Notes under the pieces: model-generated | What the model saw: the letters and a program-made list of their open reading frames with translations, nothing else | The model's database searches: none | What the model was told of the DNA's origin: nothing | Part shown: piece by piece, positions 1 to 6,514 of the stretch | Layout of the letters: each line of letters starts with the position of its first letter | Position numbering within the stretch: the stretch's first letter is position 1 | NCBI GenBank assembly: GCA_003451635.1 | Contig: DMAT01000247.1 | Location: forward strand, 1-6,514 | Direction: 5' to 3' | Length of the DNA stretch: 6,514 nt | Origin: Syntrophus sp. (in: bacteria) | Lineage (GTDB): Bacteria > Desulfobacterota > Syntrophia > Syntrophales > UBA8958 | Made by a program: the position numbers and the translations under genes

Positions 1-1377
1 TTGATCGATCCCCTGGGACTGTTCCTGGGAGGCCGCGGCAATCTCCGCCATCAGCTCCACAACCTTTGAGGAACTCGTTGTCACCTGCTGAAAGGCATCA
101 TTGGTCACATTCACCAGACTATCTCCCCCTTTGACTTTGACGGCGATGTCGTCGATCAGCTCGGAGGTATTCCGGGCCGCCTCGGTGGCCCGCATGGCGA
201 GATTCCTCACCTCATCGGCAACGACGGCAAATCCGGCCCCGGCCTCACCGGCACGAGCGGCTTCCACGGCGGCATTGAGGGCGAGCAGGTTGGTCTGAAA
301 GGCAATCTCATCGATGCTTTTCACAATCTTTTGGGTCTGTTCACTCGACGAGGCGATCTGCTTCATCGATACGGTAAGATCGGCCATGGAGATATTCGCC
401 TTTTGAATGGCCAGTTTCGCCGTGTTCATGAGGCCGTTGGCCTCGGTGGTGTTGCTGGCGTTCCATCTGGTCATGGACGCCATTTCATCCAGAGATGCCG
501 ATGTCTCTTCGATGGCCGCCGCCTGTTCCGAGGCAGCCTCGGACAAAACCTCGGCAGTCACCAGCGACTGACCAACAGCTTCTCCCATTTTACTCTGCAT
601 GGTGTTCACCGAACTGGCCAGTTCACCTATCTCATCTTTCGAATCCACATCGATATCCTGGGTGAGATCTCCTTCTGCTACCCTGCGAACAACGTCGATT
701 GTTTTCATGATGGGCTGGGTAATAATGCGGGCCATGAATACGTTGATGAGGACAAACAATACCACGGCAACGATCATCACGACGATCAGGATCTTCATGA
801 CAACGGCAAAGCTTGTCAGCGCCGCATCATATTTATCCTTGCTGAGCTTTGTTTCCAGATCCATAAGCTGCCCCAGGGTCTTGTTGAGGACCTGGTATTT
901 TTCATCCGTAGTGCCCATGAACATGGTTGAGGCATTCAAATCCGTCGTTACCATGTCCAGAATTCCATTGGCCGGGGCCTGGTAATCCTTCAATTGCTGG
1001 AAGGTCTCCTGATAGAGTTTTTTCTCCTCCGCCGTCAGGGTCTCCGATTTCATCATGTTCTGAACCTGGCCGATTGTCTTTTCAATGGCGCTGCGCTGTT
1101 CCTTGCCCAGGGCCTCGGTCTTTGCCGCGTCCATGTTGGCCCCCGCCCAACTGATGCACTTGTAGAGATTGGCATGAATATTGGCGACGGTCTTTACGAT
1201 CTCGGCACTACTCTGATAAGCCTTGAAACGGTTGTTGAAGATATCCTCCAGGGCCGTCTTCTGCCCGCTAAGTCCATAGTATGATACATAGGCCACCACC
1301 AATAAAAAGAAAACGGCAGTCATGGGCGCCAGGATTAACTTGTTAGCCATTTTCAAGTTGTTGATAATTCTTCTCAT
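1..1377 (-). CDS. Methyl-accepting chemotaxis protein, C-terminus cut by window edge
   Basis: Transmembrane chemoreceptor that signals to CheA through CheW. The frame is open for 459 codons from the ATG at 1377 to base 1, with no stop, so the end of the gene lies outside the window. Order: TM1 about residues 14-36; a mostly helical periplasmic region about 37-188 that looks like a four-helix-bundle type sensor, with no Cache motif visible; TM2 about 190-216; HAMP about 217-264 (Pro222, DEIGELA at 248-254); then the cytoplasmic coiled coil. The hairpin tip is unmistakable: [20 protein letters not shown] ends at 377, followed by a [10 protein letters not shown] stretch. A methylation consensus fits Glu290/Glu291 ([10 protein letters not shown]), and a likely partner site, [10 protein letters not shown], lies at 448-457. 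The missing part should be the end of the C-terminal helix and tail. GAGGGG sits 8 nt before the ATG. Trp305 occupies a spot where related receptors usually have Gln. Ligand unknown. Confidence 0.95.
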   Translation of the reverse strand, partial: MRRIINNLKMANKLILAPMTAVFFLLVVAYVSYYGLSGQKTALEDIFNNRFKAYQSSAEIVKTVANIHANLYKCISWAGANMDAAKTEALGKEQRSAIEKTIGQVQNMMKSETLTAEEKKLYQETFQQLKDYQAPANGILDMVTTDLNASTMFMGTTDEKYQVLNKTLGQLMDLETKLSKDKYDAALTSFAVVMKILIVVMIVAVVLFVLINVFMARIITQPIMKTIDVVRRVAEGDLTQDIDVDSKDEIGELASSVNTMQSKMGEAVGQSLVTAEVLSEAASEQAAAIEETSASLDEMASMTRWNASNTTEANGLMNTAKLAIQKANISMADLTVSMKQIASSSEQTQKIVKSIDEIAFQTNLLALNAAVEAARAGEAGAGFAVVADEVRNLAMRATEAARNTSELIDDIAVKVKGGDSLVNVTNDAFQQVTTSSSKVVELMAEIAAASQEQSQGIDQ

Positions 1378-1398
1378 TATACTGTCCCCTCTTGTTAG

Positions 1399-1437
1399 AT
1401 GGAGACCGTACAGACCACGGGCCTGTCCGGTCTCCAT
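1399..1437 (-). repeat. Long imperfect inverted repeat (hairpin) between the Cache gene and the MCP gene
   Basis: On the minus strand the arms ATGGAGACCG and CGGTCTCCAT pair perfectly over 10 bp. A single G/A mismatch follows, then ACAG/CTGT, then GCC/GGT (with one G-U pair as RNA) around a 3-nt CGT loop. This gives 17 pairs in 39 nt. No T-run follows on either strand, so it is not a standard intrinsic terminator. It lies 12 nt downstream of the Cache gene stop and 21 nt upstream of the MCP start, just ahead of its ribosome binding site. Possible roles are an mRNA processing or stability element, an attenuator, or an operator. The structure is seen directly; the role is not. Confidence 0.8.
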
Positions 1438-1449
1438 AGTCATGAACGG

Positions 1450-1899
1450 TTATTTGTAGATCCCGCAGCCGAAGTAAATATCCCCTTCCTTCTGGTAGTA
1501 GGTTGACTTGGCTTCAATCTTCTTGCTTACCGGGTTTGTCCAGCTGTAATCAACCCAGCCTTTGCCCTTGGTTTTGGCATCTTGGGTCATCTGATTCATG
1601 AACTGCTTTCCATTGCTGTCCTTGAGTTCCTTCAAGTTTTTGCCGACAAGTCCCTTGTTGGCGCCATGGGCCAGACATGTTGTATTCATGTCGAAGGCAA
1701 ATACATAAAGATCTTTCTTCGTGAACTGTCCCTTGGGCTCGTTAATAGCCGCAAAGGTCTTATCCTTCCCGTTGGCCTTGTAATAGGCAACGGCTTTCGC
1801 CACGAGATCCTGGGCCTCCTTGGCCGTTCCCTTTTCCTGAGCGTAAACAAAACCCGTTGTCAGCAGACAAATAATAACCGCCATCAAAATTTTCTTCAT
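1450..1899 (-). CDS. Secreted single Cache-domain protein
   Basis: Predicted small periplasmic sensor or ligand-binding protein of 149 residues. Residues 1-20 form a clear Sec signal peptide (MKK start, hydrophobic core, cleavage after VYA). Cys11 lies inside the hydrophobic core and is not in a lipobox, so this is not a lipoprotein. The rest is one Cache_2/sCache-like domain. A helix (about 25-43) is followed by the strand LYVFAFDMN (64-72), TCLAHG (74-79), LVGKNLKELKD (84-94), then GWVDYSWTNPVSKK (114-127) and a terminal GCGIYK. No membrane anchor or signalling domain follows, unlike Cache domains inside receptors or kinases. The mature form has two cysteines, Cys75 and Cys145, which might form a disulfide. 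AAGGGGG lies 8 nt before the ATG. It sits between cheW and the MCP gene, so a partnership with that receptor is a reasonable inference. Ligand unknown. Confidence 0.88.
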   Translation of the reverse strand: MKKILMAVIICLLTTGFVYAQEKGTAKEAQDLVAKAVAYYKANGKDKTFAAINEPKGQFTKKDLYVFAFDMNTTCLAHGANKGLVGKNLKELKDSNGKQFMNQMTQDAKTKGKGWVDYSWTNPVSKKIEAKSTYYQKEGDIYFGCGIYK

Positions 1900-2010
1900 T
1901 CTTCTTTCCCCCTTCTTAAAGTTTATGTTTAGTTAATTGGTTGTCTGAATCTGAATCATCCCCGCCGCTTATATTAATCCCCCCTCTCCTTATATAAAAT
2001 ATATTATTGA
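1900..2010 (-). other. Intergenic region cheW to Cache gene, no clear promoter
   Basis: This 111-nt gap is the widest in the cluster. Next to the cheW stop it is AT-rich, with a weak TATAT/ATATA dyad at about 1991-2005. Next comes a purine run containing AAGGAG (1991-1986) and a six-base tandem repeat, CTGAAT twice on the plus strand at 1945-1956. I see only poor matches to -35/-10 hexamers, and no sigma-28 or sigma-54 element or T-tailed hairpin. The gap could hold a promoter for the last two genes, but the sequence does not show one convincingly. Confidence 0.4.
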
Positions 2011-2526
2011 TCATGCCATCCGATCCAGAAGACTCATCTCTTCCGAATTAAGGACTTTGTCGATATCGAGGAGAATCTTGACGCCTCCTCCCGTTTTGGC
2101 CATGCCGAGGATGTAGGCGGTGTCCATTTTACTGCCGAAGGTCGGCGTATCTTCAATGTCGCCGGCCTTGATGTTGAGGACTTCCGATACGGAATCAACG
2201 ACGATGCCCATTGGTATTTTCGCGTTTGGTCCCGTTATTTCCACCACGATGATACAGGTCCTTTCCGTATAATCCATTGCCTCCATGCCGAATTTCAGCC
2301 GTAGATCGATAACGGGAATAACCTTGCCCCGGAGGTTGATGACGCCCTTCACATATCCCGGCGTTTGGGGGACCGTGGTAATCGCCATCATGCCGATAAT
2401 TTCTTTTACTTTCAGAATGCCGATGCCGTATTCCTCTTCCGCCAGGGTAAAGGTGAGATACTTACCCTCCCGATTGGAAATTGCCTTAACTGCCTGATCC
2501 ATTGTCTTTATTACGTCCTCTGCCAT
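2011..2526 (-). CDS. cheW: Chemotaxis coupling protein CheW
   Basis: Cytoplasmic adaptor that links receptor tips to the P5 domain of CheA in signalling arrays. At 171 residues it is a single CheW-like domain with a short helical leader (about 1-20). Landmarks are YLTFTLAEEEYGIGILKVKE (23-42), the signature GVINLRGKVIPVIDLRLKFG (61-80) with the conserved Arg66 used in receptor and CheA contact, and GIVVDSVSEVL (107-117) in the second subdomain. AGGAGG lies 8 nt upstream of the ATG, which settles the start. It is 81 nt after cheA, in the same direction, and is followed by the Cache and MCP genes, so it probably serves that receptor. Length is typical and nothing is missing. Confidence 0.97.
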   Translation of the reverse strand: MAEDVIKTMDQAVKAISNREGKYLTFTLAEEEYGIGILKVKEIIGMMAITTVPQTPGYVKGVINLRGKVIPVIDLRLKFGMEAMDYTERTCIIVVEITGPNAKIPMGIVVDSVSEVLNIKAGDIEDTPTFGSKMDTAYILGMAKTGGGVKILLDIDKVLNSEEMSLLDRMA

Positions 2527-2607
2527 GCCCTTTTCCTCCTTAAATTGACTCTAATGAGCCATATATGTACAGTTATCAGTCGTTATGCAGAGCTATGTCC
2601 TGCGCTG
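2527..2607 (-). other. Intergenic region cheA to cheW with a small hairpin
   Basis: The 81-nt spacer contains a 6-bp stem with one G-U pair (TGGCTC, loop ATTA, GAGTCA; 2561-2546), ending 5 nt before the cheW Shine-Dalgarno. There is no T-run, so it is not a terminator. It could modulate cheW translation. I see no convincing promoter here. Confidence 0.35.
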
Positions 2608-4824
2608 TTATAAGTTTTCACTCAGCTCAAACAACCCTTCCGGATCGATAATAAGACCGATCTGGCCGTCACCGAGGATGGCCCCGCCGGATATTCCCTT
2701 GGTGTTTTTCAAACCATCCCCAAGGCTTTTGATGACTACCTCCGCTTTTCCCAGGATCTCATCGACCATGATGCACTTGGCGCGACCTTCCCCTTCCACA
2801 ACGACGGTAATGGCATCCCACGGCTCGTGGTTGTTTGCCGCAATACCAAACAAATCGGCCAGTCTTATGAGCGGCAGGAGTCGTCCCATGACGGTGATCA
2901 TTTCGCCCTTCCCGATGATATGGGTGTAGTCTTTCCTGGTCGGGCGCAGGGCCTGACGAATCGCCGTTGTCGGCAGGATATAGCGTTCCTTGCCCACTCT
3001 TACGATCATCCCGTCGATGATGGCCATTGTCAGGGGGAAGCTGGTAATAAAGGTTGTTCCCTTGCCGGGGATGGAGGTGATGTCAATCTTCCCCCGCAGT
3101 TTTTCCACGGCCTGCTTGACCACATCCATCCCCACACCGCGACCGGAGATATCCGTGACCTGTTCCGCCGTGGACAGCCCCGGCAACAGGATCAGACGGT
3201 AGATTTCATAATCCGTGAGATTGTCGTTCTCATTAACCACGCCGTTCTTGATGGCCTTCTGTAAAATTTTATCTTTATTTAGACCCCGGCCGTCATCGCT
3301 GATTTCAATGACGATATTGCCGCCGCGATGATAGGCCTTCAGTTCGATCAGACCTTTATCAGGCTTGCCGCTGCGGATTCTTTCCTCCGGGGTATCGATG
3401 CCGTGATCAACGGCATTTCTCACGAGATGAACGAGGGGATTGTAAATCTCATCGACCATGTTACGGTCGATTTCCGTATCTTCACCCACCGGTTCAATGA
3501 CGACGGATTTGCCGGCCCCTTTGGCAAGATCGCGAACAAGGCGCGACATGCGCTGGAAAGTCTGCTTGATGGGGATCATGCGCAGACCCGTCGAGGCCCG
3601 CTGGAGTGAAGAGCTGATCCGGGAAAGCTGAGAAATATCACGATGGAGATTGCGGTCGGAACTGATATGATCCTTAACATCCTGCTGAATGATCGTCTGG
3701 GTGATGACCAGTTCGCCGACCATGTCGATCATATCATCCAGCTTGCGCATATCAACGCGGATCATCGTGGCGTCCGTTGCCTGTTCCGTTTGTTTACGCA
3801 GGGCGGTAGAGACCTGTTTGGGCGTGGCAACACCCTTGCTTATCAATGCTTCGCCGATTTTTTTTGGGGGTATATCCTGCGCCGCTTGCAGACCCTCATT
3901 TAGATCGGCTTGGGAAATGACACCATCATCCACGAGAATCTCCCCGACGCGCTTGCGTTGCGGGGGCGGTTCGACGCCGGACTCAACCTGTGTGATTCTT
4001 TCCTTAAGACCCGTAACATCAAGGGACGGCGGCGGGAGTTGCCGCCCTTCCATCTCGTTTTTCAAGTGAACGATCATGGCCTTCAGGGTATCCGCTCCTT
4101 CGAGAACAACGTCGATTACCGCCGACGAAACTTCCAGCTCGCCGTTTCTGGCCTTGTCGAGAAGATTCTCCAGACTGTGGGCCAGTGTTCTGATCTCGTC
4201 CAGATTCAGAAAGCCGGCGACGCCCTTGATGGAATGAAAGGGTCTGAAAATGGCGTTGATATATTCTTTGTTTTCGGGATCCTGCTCGAGATTGAGGATG
4301 TTGACCTCAATCTCATCAATATATTCGAGAGACTCCGTAATAAAATCCTTCAGGAGCGACATGTCCTGGACTTCGGTTATACCATCGGAGGCTGTATCGT
4401 CGGGCCGGTCCTGTTGCTCCGGTTCCTCCGGCTTAGCTGCTTCTTCGCTTTTCGGCGCTCCTTCCGGTATGAAACCGATCAACTTGGACAGGGTTTCCAG
4501 ATAAGCATCGATACTACCCTCGATTTTGCCGGAGAGCTGATATTCCTGGGCAAGTTGCTGAATAAGGGTAATCCCTTTCTCGATCACGGCAAAACCGGCT
4601 TCCTTATCCTTGACGGCATCGAGGATCATTTTTTCCAGCAGGAAACTCATTCCCGCGGACAACGTCTTGATCGGCCCCAACTGATATTCCTCGGCCGCCT
4701 TCGTTACCCCTTCGAGTTGATTAAGGAACATGCCCGCAGCAGGTATATCCACCTCGCGACCGCTGAGAAAGAGGAAATCAGAGGCCATCTCATCGGCGAG
4801 GGCGATCAATGCGTTATCTGTCAT
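2608..4824 (-). CDS. cheA: Chemotaxis histidine kinase CheA with extra N-terminal and linker domains
   Basis: Sensor kinase that autophosphorylates under receptor control and passes phosphate to CheY and CheB. It has 738 residues. Domains: an extra helical domain, 1-120; an acidic Pro/Glu linker, 121-154; the P1 HPt domain, about 155-260, with phospho-accepting His197 in FHSIKG; two short GEIL/GEAL repeats, 292-316 and 322-345, where a P2 domain is usual; P3 dimerisation, about 352-420; the P4 ATPase, about 421-598; and CheW-like P5, about 600-735. P4 is intact: N box HLVRNAVDHGID (466-477) with Asn470, G1 DDGRG (510-514), G2 GRGVGMDVV (561-569), and GKGT (587-590). The ATG is 2 nt after the cheB stop, and AAGGA lies 10 nt upstream, inside cheB, which implies translational coupling. 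No canonical CheY-binding P2 is recognisable. The kinase should be active, since all catalytic boxes are present. Confidence 0.97.
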   Translation of the reverse strand: MTDNALIALADEMASDFLFLSGREVDIPAAGMFLNQLEGVTKAAEEYQLGPIKTLSAGMSFLLEKMILDAVKDKEAGFAVIEKGITLIQQLAQEYQLSGKIEGSIDAYLETLSKLIGFIPEGAPKSEEAAKPEEPEQQDRPDDTASDGITEVQDMSLLKDFITESLEYIDEIEVNILNLEQDPENKEYINAIFRPFHSIKGVAGFLNLDEIRTLAHSLENLLDKARNGELEVSSAVIDVVLEGADTLKAMIVHLKNEMEGRQLPPPSLDVTGLKERITQVESGVEPPPQRKRVGEILVDDGVISQADLNEGLQAAQDIPPKKIGEALISKGVATPKQVSTALRKQTEQATDATMIRVDMRKLDDMIDMVGELVITQTIIQQDVKDHISSDRNLHRDISQLSRISSSLQRASTGLRMIPIKQTFQRMSRLVRDLAKGAGKSVVIEPVGEDTEIDRNMVDEIYNPLVHLVRNAVDHGIDTPEERIRSGKPDKGLIELKAYHRGGNIVIEISDDGRGLNKDKILQKAIKNGVVNENDNLTDYEIYRLILLPGLSTAEQVTDISGRGVGMDVVKQAVEKLRGKIDITSIPGKGTTFITSFPLTMAIIDGMIVRVGKERYILPTTAIRQALRPTRKDYTHIIGKGEMITVMGRLLPLIRLADLFGIAANNHEPWDAITVVVEGEGRAKCIMVDEILGKAEVVIKSLGDGLKNTKGISGGAILGDGQIGLIIDPEGLFELSENL

Positions 4825-4826
4825 AA

Positions 4827-6319
<1,493 letters not shown>

Positions 6320-6341
6320 GGTTTCGATACTGATCCTTCCG

Positions 6342-6514
6342 TCATTTTTTATAGATGCTCGGTTCAGAATACTTGAAGGGATGGGACAATCCCGTGAGGC
6401 TTTCTGAATGACCGACAAATAAATAACCGCCTTTTTCCAGGTGCTCATAATATTTATTGACAAGGACGCTTTGGGTGGCCTTATCGAAATAGATCATGAC
6501 ATTCCGGCAAAAGA
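6342..6514 (-). CDS. cheR: CheR receptor methyltransferase, C-terminal 56 residues only
   Basis: S-adenosylmethionine-dependent methyltransferase that methylates receptor glutamates. Only the end is visible: the frame enters at base 6514 (two bases into a codon) and stops with TGA at 6344-6342. The translation begins FCRNVMIYFD, the RNV-IYF motif of the CheR catalytic domain, and continues KATQSVLVNKYYEHLEKGGY, then LFVGHSESL, the typical late CheR strand and SES motif, ending in SIYKK. Reading in this frame explains the region fully. It is immediately upstream of cheY and is the first visible gene of the cluster; the start and N-terminal domain lie beyond the window. Confidence 0.93.
   Translation of the reverse strand, partial: FCRNVMIYFDKATQSVLVNKYYEHLEKGGYLFVGHSESLTGLSHPFKYSEPSIYKK

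Noticed and set aside
331..930. Plus-strand open frames opposite the MCP gene
   Set aside because: His- and Arg-rich translations with no domain; they mirror the MCP coding frame on the minus strand.
1399..1437. Hairpin as an intrinsic terminator
   Set aside because: No T-run follows on either strand, and the stem is followed by the MCP ribosome binding site.
1933..1959. Eight-codon frame (MIQIQTTN) between cheW and the Cache gene
   Set aside because: Too short and repetitive; the nearest AAGGAG is too far upstream and nothing suggests a leader peptide.
1908..2006. Possible sigma-70 promoter upstream of the Cache gene
   Set aside because: Candidate hexamers such as TTCAGA/CATAAA and TTTATA/TAATAT match only about four of six positions in AT-rich DNA, not enough to call.
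6320..6463. Possible 48-residue N-terminal extension of CheY starting near 6463
   Set aside because: It overlaps the cheR 3' end in another frame, has no receiver or signal character, and the cheR frame explains those bases. The ATG at 6319 gives the normal CheY beginning.

Overview
The window holds one co-oriented chemotaxis gene cluster, entirely on the minus strand. It reads from high to low coordinates as cheR (3' end only), cheY, cheB, cheA, cheW, a small exported Cache-domain protein, and a methyl-accepting chemotaxis protein (MCP) that runs off the left edge. I find no RNA genes, mobile elements or CRISPR arrays. Gene content, mid-range GC and the protein architectures (a CheA with extra repeats between P1 and P3, a free-standing Cache protein beside a receptor) suggest a motile Gram-negative bacterium, perhaps a deltaproteobacterium/Desulfobacterota member. 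That assignment is inference from style, not a match to a known genome.

Layout. 6514-6342: C-terminal 56 codons of the receptor methyltransferase CheR. 6319-5888: single-domain response regulator CheY with an acidic tail. 5858-4827: CheB methylesterase with a TTG start behind a strong Shine-Dalgarno. 4824-2608: CheA kinase, 2 nt after cheB. 2526-2011: CheW coupling protein. 1899-1450: secreted single-Cache protein. 1377-1: MCP with two membrane segments, HAMP and most of the signalling hairpin; its last part and stop lie outside the window. Gaps are 22, 29, 2, 81, 111 and 72 nt. The 72-nt gap before the MCP gene is half filled by a long, nearly perfect hairpin.

How they work together. The MCP senses in the periplasm and, through CheW, controls CheA autophosphorylation. 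CheA passes phosphate to CheY (output) and CheB (adaptation), while CheR and CheB methylate and demethylate the receptor. The Cache protein is the one non-standard member and could be a soluble periplasmic sensor or ligand binder for the adjacent receptor. No cheD, cheC, cheZ or cheX is present inside the window, but the cluster is cut at both ends.

The best candidates for something less ordinary are in CheA and around the receptor. CheA has an extra N-terminal helical domain that looks like an HPt domain lacking its histidine, and two MshEN-like 24-25 residue repeats where the P2 domain usually lies. Next to it are the orphan Cache protein and the hairpin upstream of the MCP gene. Nothing here is clearly a new system.
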